Shown piece by piece: positions 25,599 to 34,074 of a DNA stretch of 64,000 nt (positions are counted from its first letter, which is position 1; each line of letters begins with the position of its first letter). The position numbers and the translations under genes were made by a program. The notes under the pieces are model-generated. The model did no database searches. It had not been told where the DNA came from and worked only from the letters and a program-made list of their open reading frames with translations. Origin of the DNA: Bacteroidia bacterium (GTDB lineage: Bacteria; Bacteroidota; Bacteroidia; 2-12-FULL-35-15); NCBI GenBank assembly GCA_030654175.1, contig JAURXZ010000049.1, positions 1-64,000 of the forward strand, read 5' to 3'.

Positions 25599-26999
25599 TT
25601 GAATACATCACTTATTATTAACGACACAATTGTAGCTCTGGCTACACCTCAGGGGGTTGGTGCTATTGGTGTGATCCGGCTTTCAGGTGATAAGGCTATC
25701 GATATTTGTAATTCCGTTTTCGGAACTAAAAGTCTCAAAAAAAAGGACTTAAACAAACAGAAATCCCATACCATTCATTTTGGTGTTATTCACGATGGTG
25801 AAGTAATTATTGATGAAGTATTGGTTAGTCTTTTTAAAACCCCTCATTCTTACACAAGTGAAAATACGGTAGAAATTTCCTGCCATGGCTCTAAATTCAT
25901 TCAACAGCAGATCATTCAACTTTTCATTAAGCATGGAGCCCGAATGGCTAACCATGGTGAATTTACCCTGCGTGCTTTTTTGAACGGAAAATTAGATCTT
26001 TCCCAAGCTGAAGCTGTTGCCGATCTTATATCATCTAATTCCGCTTCCTCTCACCAGATTGCAATGCAGCAAATGAGAGGCGGATTTTCAAGCAAAATAA
26101 AATTACTCCGGCAAAATCTTATTGATTTTGCTTCACTTATTGAATTGGAACTTGACTTTAGTGAAGAGGATGTTGAGTTTGCTGACCGAACAGATCTGAA
26201 AAAATTAGTGAGCAGCATTCAGCGAATAGTTCAACGACTGATCGATTCTTTCGAGGTTGGAAATGTAATTAAAAACGGGATACCTGTTGCTATCGTGGGG
26301 AAACCCAATGCTGGGAAATCAACTCTTTTAAATGTTTTGCTCGAAGAAGACAGAGCTATTGTTTCTGAAATTCCCGGAACTACAAGGGATGTGATCGAAG
26401 ATGAACTAAATATTGATGGAGTACTTTTCCGTATAATTGACACGGCAGGAATTCGGGAAACCAATGATATTATTGAATCTATTGGTGTTGAGAAAACATT
26501 CGAACAAATTAAATTATCTTCAATTGCTATTTATTTATTTGATGCACATGAAATTACTTCGTCTGAATTACGATTAATAGTTGAAGACCTCCAACCGCAT
26601 TTACACAACTCCCAGTTGGTATTGGTTGCCAATAAAATTGATAAAGAAGATCTTGAATACATCAAACGGGAGTTTAATGAATTCCCTGATATGCTTTTTA
26701 TATCAGCCAAAGAACGCACCCATATTGATGAATTTAAAAAGCATCTTGTCGATTTATTTGATAGCCGAATTGTAAATATTACTGAAACAATTGTTACCAA
26801 TTCCCGCCACGTGGAAGCGTTGCGATATACCAATACAGCACTTATAAAAGTATTAGAAGGTTTGAATCATAACGTTACTGGTGATTTTCTGGCAATGGAC
26901 ATCCGGCAGGCATTACATTATTTAGGAACTATAACAGGTGAGATCTCCTCTGATGATCTGCTTGCGAATATTTTTTCACGCTTTTGTATCGGAAAGTAA
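25599..26999 (+). CDS. mnmE: tRNA modification GTPase MnmE
   Basis: With MnmG, MnmE installs the 5-carboxymethylaminomethyl group on wobble uridine of tRNA. The 466 residues contain the formyl-THF-binding N-domain (IVALATPQGVGAIGVIRLSG at about 11-30; EFTLRAFLNGKLDLSQAEAV), a helical domain and the inserted G domain. The latter has G1 GKPNAGKST (234-242), the G3 region DTAGIRET and G4 NKID. The C-terminal FCIGK with its catalytic Cys is intact. The start is TTG at 25599, giving the usual MNTSLIINDTI opening; no ATG is available. It lies 241 bases from divergent sucD. Confidence 0.96.
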   Translation: MNTSLIINDTIVALATPQGVGAIGVIRLSGDKAIDICNSVFGTKSLKKKDLNKQKSHTIHFGVIHDGEVIIDEVLVSLFKTPHSYTSENTVEISCHGSKFIQQQIIQLFIKHGARMANHGEFTLRAFLNGKLDLSQAEAVADLISSNSASSHQIAMQQMRGGFSSKIKLLRQNLIDFASLIELELDFSEEDVEFADRTDLKKLVSSIQRIVQRLIDSFEVGNVIKNGIPVAIVGKPNAGKSTLLNVLLEEDRAIVSEIPGTTRDVIEDELNIDGVLFRIIDTAGIRETNDIIESIGVEKTFEQIKLSSIAIYLFDAHEITSSELRLIVEDLQPHLHNSQLVLVANKIDKEDLEYIKREFNEFPDMLFISAKERTHIDEFKKHLVDLFDSRIVNITETIVTNSRHVEALRYTNTALIKVLEGLNHNVTGDFLAMDIRQALHYLGTITGEISSDDLLANIFSRFCIGK

Positions 27000-27165
27000 C
27001 GTGATTTGATTGACCGGTTCATGGTCTGATTTAATGGAATTGCATTAATTTCGAAAGTAAAGATTTTTTTTCAAAAACAGTTCAGCTAATTGCTTTGTGA
27101 TTTACAGTTAAAGATTTCTTCAAATTGTTGATTTGTTTTATAAATGTGATTTAAGCCAAAGAAGG

Positions 27166-28581
27166 ATGTCCGAGAACAAATACGATAACTTCAAGACCCT
27201 GATAAATAGCCCCCTCGGTGAAGCTTATTTTAAAAGCTTGGCAGCGACCATTCCCCATATAGTATGCATTGCAGATTCTCAAAACTTCTGCATAAAATAT
27301 ATCAACAGGCTGCCATCAGGTAGACCCTTCGAAAGCCTCATAGGAAAAGAGATCTTTAATTACGTTTGGCCCGAATATATCGTCATTTTTAAACAAAAAA
27401 TACAGGATGTAAAAGATTCGGGTAAACCCAATGTTTTGGATTTAGCGATCACTCCGGCTGATGATGCAAAGGGGAAATTGTGGTACCGAGTATATATTTC
27501 TATAGTATCCGGCTTGGAAGACTCTGGTGCCCGTTTAATGTTTTTAGCTGAAAATATTACCGAAAGTAAACGCACCGAACTTGAAAATATCAATAAGAGT
27601 GAAAGGATAAAAGCCATTATTAATAATACGAAGGACATCATTTGTTCAATTGATTGTGATCATAATTTAATGGAATTTAACTCCATGTTCGCTGCCTTGG
27701 TAAAAAAAGGTTATGGTGTTGATATGCAAGCGGGTATGCCTGTATTGCAATTTGTTGACCCCGCTAAACATGAACGTTTAAAAGAAATCTATAAAAGAGT
27801 TGAAAAGGGAGAAGTTTATTGTGATATTGAAAGTTTTCAAACCCTTAATGGTCATGAAGTTTACAATGAATCAAGTTATAATCCTATCTACGATGTGGAT
27901 AAAAAAATTATTGGCATTAATATATTTTCAAAGGACATCACAGAGCGTGTAAAAAATGAGCAGAAAATAAAAAGCGCCCTGAATGAAAAGGAAGTATTGT
28001 TAGCCGAAATTCACCACCGCATTAAAAATAACCTTGCAATGGTTAGCAGCTTGTTACAATTGCAGGAAATGAATATTAATAACGCTGAAGTTAAAGAAGC
28101 TCTTGCATTAAGCCGTAAAAGAATAAAGTCAACAGCTTTGATCCATGAACTTTTGTACAGAAGCGAATCATTTCAAAACGTCAAATTAAAAGATTATTTA
28201 ACAGAGCTGTTTCATCTTTTAAAAATGAATAATAATACTTTATTGCAGTTAAAAGGAGATGAAGTTAATCTCAATCTTTTAACCGCTATGCCACTCGGTT
28301 TAATGATGAATGAAATTATGTTAAACTCTTTCAAACATTCCTATAATGAGAAAAGTACAGGGCAGATTGAGATCAGCATCATTACCCTTGCAAACAAATT
28401 ATTGATCTATTATTCCGATTTTGAAGGAGATTTTCCCGATACCGTTGATTTCGAAAATTCAAAAACAACCGGATTAACTCTAATTCATACTTTTGCTGAA
28501 CAATTAAATGGAAGTATAGAAATGGTGAGTAAAGCTCCTCCTAAATATTTAATTCAACTGCCGTTAAATGAAAATCAATAA
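27166..28581 (+). CDS. PAS-domain sensor histidine kinase (HisKA_2 type)
   Basis: A soluble two-component kinase. From the ATG at 27166 (preceded by GAAGG; an upstream TTG at 27133 is less likely) it has 471 residues. Two PAS domains (about 20-135 and 145-265) carry the input. The dimerisation domain has EIHHRIKNNLAM with the phospho-accepting His at 283/284, the HisKA_2/HWE-like version. The ATPase domain shows an N box (MNEIMLNSFKHS) and a G-box region (TTGLTLIHTFAEQLNG). There is no membrane segment, so it senses a cytoplasmic signal. Its coding end overlaps the receiver gene by 14 bases, so they are an obligate pair. Confidence 0.92.
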   Translation: MSENKYDNFKTLINSPLGEAYFKSLAATIPHIVCIADSQNFCIKYINRLPSGRPFESLIGKEIFNYVWPEYIVIFKQKIQDVKDSGKPNVLDLAITPADDAKGKLWYRVYISIVSGLEDSGARLMFLAENITESKRTELENINKSERIKAIINNTKDIICSIDCDHNLMEFNSMFAALVKKGYGVDMQAGMPVLQFVDPAKHERLKEIYKRVEKGEVYCDIESFQTLNGHEVYNESSYNPIYDVDKKIIGINIFSKDITERVKNEQKIKSALNEKEVLLAEIHHRIKNNLAMVSSLLQLQEMNINNAEVKEALALSRKRIKSTALIHELLYRSESFQNVKLKDYLTELFHLLKMNNNTLLQLKGDEVNLNLLTAMPLGLMMNEIMLNSFKHSYNEKSTGQIEISIITLANKLLIYYSDFEGDFPDTVDFENSKTTGLTLIHTFAEQLNGSIEMVSKAPPKYLIQLPLNENQ

Positions 28582-28930
28582 AAAGATACTTATAGCAGAA
28601 GATGAATTGTTGATCGCTAAAGTTTTACGGATGCAATTGGAGAAATTGGGATTTGTGGTTGAAAACGTTGTGCATGCTGATGAAGCATTCAATAAGGTTA
28701 AAGAAATGCACCCCGATGTAATTATTTTAGATGTGTGTTTGAAAAATAAAACCTGCGGACTGGAAGCAGGAAAAAAAATTCGAGAGGCAGGAATTGAAAC
28801 TCCTATCATCTTTACCACCGGTAATTCTTATGCAAACACGCTTCAGCTTATGAGCGATATTAAATACTCCACCATATTAAGTAAGCCCGTGGAATTTGAA
28901 CATTTGCTTCATTTGATCAATCTGTTGTAA
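28568..28930 (+). CDS. Single-domain response regulator
   Basis: A CheY-like receiver of 120 residues with no output domain. Key residues are the acidic pair Glu11-Asp12, the phosphorylated Asp55 (IILDVCL), Thr84 (FTTG) and Lys106 (LSKPVE). It overlaps the kinase gene by 14 bases. Without an effector domain it must act by protein contact or pass phosphate onward. ECF sigma, c-di-AMP or metabolic targets cannot be inferred from the sequence. Confidence 0.92.
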   Translation: MKINKKILIAEDELLIAKVLRMQLEKLGFVVENVVHADEAFNKVKEMHPDVIILDVCLKNKTCGLEAGKKIREAGIETPIIFTTGNSYANTLQLMSDIKYSTILSKPVEFEHLLHLINLL

Positions 28931-29038
28931 ACAATTACGTTTAGAGATGCTTATGGAGTAGAAGACGTTGTTTGTTTTCAAAAAATAATTTTTTTTTAAT
29001 ATTTAGGATTAAACTTTTAATTGACCGAATAATAAGCA

Positions 29039-30646
29039 ATGAGAAGGGAAGACAAGGATAAAGCAATAGATCAGCTGATCGAACAAACTTTGGCTGAGCA
29101 AAAGGCTTATTGTAAGAGGTCCAAGGATATCACCATTGACAATATCATTTATGATACAATTTACCTCGAAAAGAAAAGGTTAAAAAATAAGAAAAATTCT
29201 AAACACAACAGAACTGAAATTGTATTTTGGTCCGAGATGGAGAGGCGTTTTTATTCTGCCAATTCAACTGAGAAAGAAGAGATATTAAAAGAAATAATCG
29301 AAAATTATGCAATAGAGATAGCCGGTGGCTATAATCCAAAGGTTTATAACTTTGCTATCAAAGTCGTACCTTATCTGTTAAAAGCTATTTTAGTGAAAGA
29401 ACCTCTTTGGAAACTTTTTTCAAAAAAAGGTAAAGAGAAGATCAATAAAAATATTGACATTTCAGGGCCTCTAGATAAGATCCTTCACCTTAGTAAAATG
29501 GGTACGTTAATAGTCACTCCAACTCATCAAAGTAATTTTGATAGTATCGTTATTGGCTATTCTACATTTATTACCGGCCTTCCCCCTATGATATACGGTG
29601 CAGGGCTCAACCTCTTTACTAATCCCATACTTAGTTATATGATGACTAATTTAGGGGCATATAAAGTTGATAGGGAGAAAAAAAATGAGCTGTATAAAGA
29701 TGTTTTGAAGAATTACGCATCTATAAGCCTGGAATATGGCTATCATAACCTTTTTTATCCGGGAGGGACACGAAGCAGAAGCGGGAAAATTGAGGAGCAA
29801 TTGAAGCTGGGTTTATTAGGTAGCGGTCTTTCCACATTTATTAAGGGAGCAAAAGAAGGCAAAAAGAAAAATATTTATGTAGTACCATGTACCATTAATT
29901 ATGAGTTATGTCTTGAGGCGCGTGATCTTATTGAAGAATATTTAGTAGAGGAAGGAAGCCGGCAATTCATTTTGCCAAACGATTCATCTAATAAGATCAA
30001 AAACATATTGGCGTTTGCAAAAAAAACTGTTAAAGTTGACACCAGGATAGCTGTTTGTTTTGGTGAGCCTTTGGATATATTCGGTAACGAAGTGAATGCG
30101 GAAGGTGTCAGTATTGATAGCCATTCCAGGCCTATTGATATCGAAAAATATATTTTGGTTGATGGCGTTCCTGATTTTTCATTCCAAAGAGATCGGGTTT
30201 ATACTTCTATTTTAGGAAATAAAATATTAAAATCGTTTTTAAAGAATAGTGTGGTTATGGATACCCATTTGTTGTCCTATGCATTGTTCAAAATATTTCA
30301 AAAAAAATATCCCTTTAGCAATGTTTTTAAGTTGGTATCTACATTTGGAGCGGAGTGTGATAAGGAATTATTGTTAGAAACGGTCGGCTTTTTAAAAGAA
30401 ATTCTGTTCAGGAAAAGAGATAACGGAGAATTGAAATTAGGTAGCGTGATCTCTACAAAATCTGTTGATGAAATTATTTCTCACGCAAAAAGACAGTTAA
30501 CCTCATATCACGGGGAAAGTGTGCTATACGAACAAAATGGTTTATTGATAAGCAACGATTTGATCACACTTTATTACTATCACAATAAATTAACCCCATA
30601 CGGACTCGAAAAAGATTTAAACTTATGGCTACATCAAAAAGTGTAA
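29039..30646 (+). CDS. Glycerol-3-phosphate/1-acylglycerol-phosphate acyltransferase
   Basis: A lipid acyltransferase of 535 residues. The catalytic motif His163-QSNF-Asp168 (HX4D) lies in VTPTHQSNFDS, and the substrate-binding motif is PGGTRSRSGK at 241-250. The long N-terminal region (1-150) and helical C-terminus (about 390-535) are larger than in PlsC and closer to PlsB-like enzymes, so glycerol-3-phosphate is a likely acceptor. The stop overlaps the gpsA start by 22 bases. GpsA makes glycerol-3-phosphate, so the pair would produce and then acylate the same backbone. Confidence 0.85.
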   Translation: MRREDKDKAIDQLIEQTLAEQKAYCKRSKDITIDNIIYDTIYLEKKRLKNKKNSKHNRTEIVFWSEMERRFYSANSTEKEEILKEIIENYAIEIAGGYNPKVYNFAIKVVPYLLKAILVKEPLWKLFSKKGKEKINKNIDISGPLDKILHLSKMGTLIVTPTHQSNFDSIVIGYSTFITGLPPMIYGAGLNLFTNPILSYMMTNLGAYKVDREKKNELYKDVLKNYASISLEYGYHNLFYPGGTRSRSGKIEEQLKLGLLGSGLSTFIKGAKEGKKKNIYVVPCTINYELCLEARDLIEEYLVEEGSRQFILPNDSSNKIKNILAFAKKTVKVDTRIAVCFGEPLDIFGNEVNAEGVSIDSHSRPIDIEKYILVDGVPDFSFQRDRVYTSILGNKILKSFLKNSVVMDTHLLSYALFKIFQKKYPFSNVFKLVSTFGAECDKELLLETVGFLKEILFRKRDNGELKLGSVISTKSVDEIISHAKRQLTSYHGESVLYEQNGLLISNDLITLYYYHNKLTPYGLEKDLNLWLHQKV

Positions 30647-31650
30647 CAGTTATCGGTGGTGGGTCCTTTGGTACCGCTATTGCATACCTTTTGGCTGCAA
30701 AGCAGGAGAAAGTGAAAATATGGTTGAGAGACGAGGCTATTGTAAATTCAATAAACACCCAGCACGAAAACCCGCGATATGCACCGGGAGTTATTTTACC
30801 TTCTTCAATTATTGCAACTTCTAACCTTGAATATGCAATTGCAGATTCTTCTTTAATATTTGTAAGTATTCCAAGTAAATCATTTAGAAAAGTGGCTACT
30901 GACATAGGTAAGTACGTGAAAGGCGACCAGATACTGATTACTACAACAAAAGGCTTTGAGCAGGACACGTTTAAATCGATGACAGAATTATTAGCTGAAG
31001 AAACTCCTTGCCTGAAAATTGGAGCATTGAGCGGCCCTAATTTTGCTTTTGAAATTTTAAGCGGAATGCCTGTAGGCAGCGTAATTGCAAGTAGATTTAA
31101 CGAGGTGATTGAAAAAGTGCAGGAAGCATTGGGTGGTAAAACCATCAGAATATATGGTAATGAAGATGTATGTGGTGTTGAGTTAGCTGGCGCTTTAAAA
31201 AATATATATGCTATTTGTGCGGGTATTATTCAAGCAGGTGGTTTTGGTGAAAATGCTAAGAGTCTTATGATAGCAAGGGCGTTGAGCGAAATGAGCCGGT
31301 TCGCATTTTATTTTAAAGCAAATCCTTCTACTTTTTTAGGCCTTGCAGGTGTTGGCGATTTAATTGCTACTTGTAATTCAGAGTTAAGCAGAAATTTTAG
31401 AATTGGTAGAAAAATTGTTGAAGGTTTATCCCTTGAAGAAGCAATAACAAGTATTGGTCAGGTGGCTGAAGGTGTTTATACACTTAAAGCAGTTAAAGAA
31501 AAGGCAGATAACCTTGGAATTGAAATGCCTATTGTAAATGCAACATATAAAATTGTTTATGAAAATCAAACTATTCCAATGGTGTTAGAAGAATTAATGG
31601 CAATACCACATAAGAAGGATATTGAATTTAAATTTACTTGTCCTGATTGA
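30625..31650 (+). CDS. gpsA: NAD(P)H-dependent glycerol-3-phosphate dehydrogenase
   Basis: GpsA reduces dihydroxyacetone phosphate to sn-glycerol-3-phosphate for phospholipid synthesis. The 341-residue protein begins with the dinucleotide loop VTVIGGGSFGTAIAYLLA and continues with RDEAIVNSINTQHENPRY, SGPNFAFEI and the catalytic-Lys segment GVELAGALKNIYAICAGI (about 190-207). GLAGVGDLIATCNSELSRNF is also diagnostic. It is translationally coupled to the acyltransferase by a 22-base overlap, with maf 29 bases downstream. Confidence 0.96.
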   Translation: MATSKSVTVIGGGSFGTAIAYLLAAKQEKVKIWLRDEAIVNSINTQHENPRYAPGVILPSSIIATSNLEYAIADSSLIFVSIPSKSFRKVATDIGKYVKGDQILITTTKGFEQDTFKSMTELLAEETPCLKIGALSGPNFAFEILSGMPVGSVIASRFNEVIEKVQEALGGKTIRIYGNEDVCGVELAGALKNIYAICAGIIQAGGFGENAKSLMIARALSEMSRFAFYFKANPSTFLGLAGVGDLIATCNSELSRNFRIGRKIVEGLSLEEAITSIGQVAEGVYTLKAVKEKADNLGIEMPIVNATYKIVYENQTIPMVLEELMAIPHKKDIEFKFTCPD

Positions 31651-31679
31651 GAAAATATATTTTATAATTTAAATTTCAG

Positions 31680-32255
31680 ATGAAAGATTTAAAAAAACAC
31701 AATTTAATATTGGCTTCAAAATCTCCACGAAGGCAGTATTTGATGAAAGAGTTGGGATTGGATTTTGAGGTGCACACCAAAGAAGTTGATGAAAGTTTTC
31801 CTGAAAATTTAAAGGCTCAGGAAATACCGCTCTATTTATGTCAGAAAAAGGCTGATGCCTTTGATGAAGAGCTAACCGATAACACCATTGTAATTACTGC
31901 GGATACTATTGTTTGGATCAACAACCAGGTACTCAATAAGCCCGAAAATTTTGATGATGCAGTGCGGATGCTGAAATTACTTTCCGGCAAAAAGCATGAA
32001 GTATATACCGGAGTTTGTTTGAGATCAAAACTTAAAACAAAAACATTTTATGCTTTAACCAGCGTTTATTTCAAAGAATTATCACAGGAAGAAATAGAAT
32101 ATTATATCAATAATTTTAATCCATACGATAAAGCTGGTGCTTACGGTGCTCAGGAGTGGATCGGTTACATTGCTGTTGAGAAAATTGAAGGGTCCTATTT
32201 TAATGTGATGGGCCTGCCTGTGAGAGAATTATATGAAGAGCTATTGAAGTTTTAG
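31680..32255 (+). CDS. maf: Maf family nucleotide pyrophosphatase
   Basis: Maf hydrolyses non-canonical or modified nucleoside triphosphates (UTP, dTTP or 7-methyl-GTP, depending on the member). The N-terminus LILASKSPRRQYLMKELGL holds the SxSPRR motif. Catalytic-type acidic residues are in VDESFPEN, ITADTIVW and YDKAGAYGAQEW, and GSYFNVMGLPVRELYE closes the fold. Length (191) is normal. It is the last gene of the acyltransferase-gpsA-maf run and is followed by a very strong hairpin. Confidence 0.93.
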   Translation: MKDLKKHNLILASKSPRRQYLMKELGLDFEVHTKEVDESFPENLKAQEIPLYLCQKKADAFDEELTDNTIVITADTIVWINNQVLNKPENFDDAVRMLKLLSGKKHEVYTGVCLRSKLKTKTFYALTSVYFKELSQEEIEYYINNFNPYDKAGAYGAQEWIGYIAVEKIEGSYFNVMGLPVRELYEELLKF

Positions 32256-32278
32256 ATCATCATATCCATATATTTGTT

Positions 32279-32337
32279 AAAAATTTATCCATGAAAATCA
32301 AAAGTCTGACTTATGATTTTCATGGATAAATTTTTTA
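32279..32337 (+). terminator. Terminator with a 22-bp perfect stem
   Basis: Bases 32279-32300 pair perfectly with 32314-32335 around a 13-nt loop, ending in a T run. It lies 24 bases after the maf stop. The stem is unusually long and contains ATCCATGAAAATCA and its complement. Confidence 0.85.
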
Positions 32338-32402
32338 TTTAAAAAACCAACTTGACAAAATTTCTTTCAAAACTATCAGGTTTTTATTCCATTGGAATTT
32401 AC

Positions 32403-32410
32403 TAACTTTG
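32403..32410 (+). promoter_or_regulatory. -7 promoter box of mtaB, close to the ATG
   Basis: TAACTTTG matches TAnnTTTG and ends seven bases before the mtaB ATG at 32418, the same spacing as at bshC. The transcript should begin at or very near the start codon. Confidence 0.65.
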
Positions 32411-32417
32411 CATCCCA

Positions 32418-33752
32418 ATGAAAAAAGTCGCATTCCATACATTAGGCTGTAAGCTGAACTTCTCAGAAACATCCACCATTGCACGTTTGTTTGAAGAGCA
32501 AGGTTATCAAAAGGTTGATTTTAAAGAACCTTCTGATGTATATGTTATCAACACATGTTCCGTTACAGCCAATGCTGATAAGGAATGTAAACAAATTGTA
32601 AAAGCGGCATTGAATGTTTCACCTGAAGCATACGTTGTAATTGTGGGATGTTATGCACAATTAAAGCCTGAAGAAATTTCTAATATTGAAGGTGTTGACT
32701 TGGTGCTTGGCGCTTCAGAGAAATTCAAATTGCTCAATTATTTGAATGATCTAACTAAAAGATCAAAAGCCGAAATTTATAGCTGTGAAATTGAAGAAGC
32801 GAACTTTTTCGTTGATTCATATTCCTTTGGTGACCGTACCCGTGTTTTCCTTAAAGTACAAGATGGTTGCGATTATAACTGTTCATTCTGCACTATCCCA
32901 TTGGCTCGTGGCAGCAGCCGCAGCGATACTGTTATAAATGCTGTAAAGAACGCAAATGATATTGCAATACAGAATGTAAAGGAGATCGTACTTACAGGTG
33001 TTAATCTTGGCGATTTTGGAAATAACGAGTCAAAAACAAGTAACCGTAAAGAAGAAACATTTTTTGATCTGGTGAAAGAGTTAGATAAGGTAGAAGGTAT
33101 AGAGCGTTTTCGCATCTCTTCTATTGAACCTAATTTATTAAAAGATGAAATTATTGAATATGTAGCACAATCAAAACGTTTTGTTCCCCATTTTCATATC
33201 CCATTACAATCGGGTAGCAATAAAATGTTGAAAGCCATGCGTAGACGATATTTGCGTGAATTGTATTCGGAGCGTGTTGCAAAAATTAAAACATTAATGC
33301 CTCAATGTTGTATTGGCGTGGATGTGATTGTGGGCTTCCCTGGCGAAACAGATGAAGATTTTTTAGAAACGTATAACTTTTTAAACGAGCTAAATATTTC
33401 CTACCTGCATGTATTCACTTATTCCGAACGTGATAATACGGATGCTATTAATTTAAAAGATGCCGTTCCTGTTGCTATTCGCAAAAAACGGAATAAAATG
33501 TTACGTATACTATCTGCAAAAAAAATACGTCATTTCTATGAACAACATTTAGGTGATACTCGCACTGTGCTGTTTGAAGGCGATAACAAAGAGGGTTTCA
33601 TGCATGGCTTTACCGATAATTATATTAAAGTAAAAACTCCATATAATCCCGATTTTATTAATCAGCTAAAATTGGTTACTCTTAAAGAATTAGATGCTGA
33701 TGGATCTATGCTGGTCGAAAGTTATTCTGCTGAAATTTCTTCATTGGTATAA
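32418..33752 (+). CDS. mtaB: tRNA t6A37 methylthiotransferase MtaB
   Basis: A radical-SAM enzyme that converts t6A37 to ms2t6A37 in tRNAs decoding ANN codons. The 444 residues show the UPF0004 cysteines Cys11 (TLGCKLN), Cys47 (NTCSVT) and Cys78 (VGCYAQ), radical-SAM cysteines Cys151, Cys155 and Cys158 (GCDYNCSFCTIP) and a TRAM-like C-terminus. TLGCKLNFSET and the CTIPLARG loop distinguish MtaB from RimO and MiaB. It has its own promoter and is followed by dispersed repeat copy C. Confidence 0.95.
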   Translation: MKKVAFHTLGCKLNFSETSTIARLFEEQGYQKVDFKEPSDVYVINTCSVTANADKECKQIVKAALNVSPEAYVVIVGCYAQLKPEEISNIEGVDLVLGASEKFKLLNYLNDLTKRSKAEIYSCEIEEANFFVDSYSFGDRTRVFLKVQDGCDYNCSFCTIPLARGSSRSDTVINAVKNANDIAIQNVKEIVLTGVNLGDFGNNESKTSNRKEETFFDLVKELDKVEGIERFRISSIEPNLLKDEIIEYVAQSKRFVPHFHIPLQSGSNKMLKAMRRRYLRELYSERVAKIKTLMPQCCIGVDVIVGFPGETDEDFLETYNFLNELNISYLHVFTYSERDNTDAINLKDAVPVAIRKKRNKMLRILSAKKIRHFYEQHLGDTRTVLFEGDNKEGFMHGFTDNYIKVKTPYNPDFINQLKLVTLKELDADGSMLVESYSAEISSLV

Positions 33753-33766
33753 AAGGAGATTTTTTT

Positions 33767-33850
33767 AATGGGCTGCCACTTCGTTTCTGGCTGTCCGAAA
33801 AAGCATCGCTGTCCTGGGCTTTCCACTTCAAGCCTTCAAGCAAATATCCC
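33767..33850 (-). repeat. Dispersed palindromic repeat, copy C (diverged)
   Basis: On the minus strand it contains AGGGATATTTGC, CTTGAAGTGGAAAGCCC and GGCAGCCCATT, the framework of copies A and B with altered arms. It lies 14 bases after the mtaB stop. The remainder of the 322-base gap to the SMC-like operon is AT-rich and contains only the promoter at 34037. Confidence 0.6.
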
Positions 33851-34036
33851 TCTATTAAATCATCGAATCAACATTTATCAATTTAATACATTAAGGATTT
33901 TAATCTAATAAATCAAGCACTTTTTAATAAGTCTAAAAACTTTAATTTTTTCAACAAAAAAAAATGTAACTCGTTAAATTCCAATAGCTTATTATTAACA
34001 GCCTGAACGTGGCTTAAATGCAAGCACGCATCTCAC

Positions 34037-34044
34037 TATATTTG
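34037..34044 (+). promoter_or_regulatory. -7 promoter box of the SMC-like operon
   Basis: TATATTTG is a perfect TAnnTTTG, 30 bases before the ATG at 34075. It is the only clear promoter element ahead of the three-gene operon. Confidence 0.6.
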
Positions 34045-34074
34045 GTACTCAAATAATTTTGAAACTCAAAAAAG

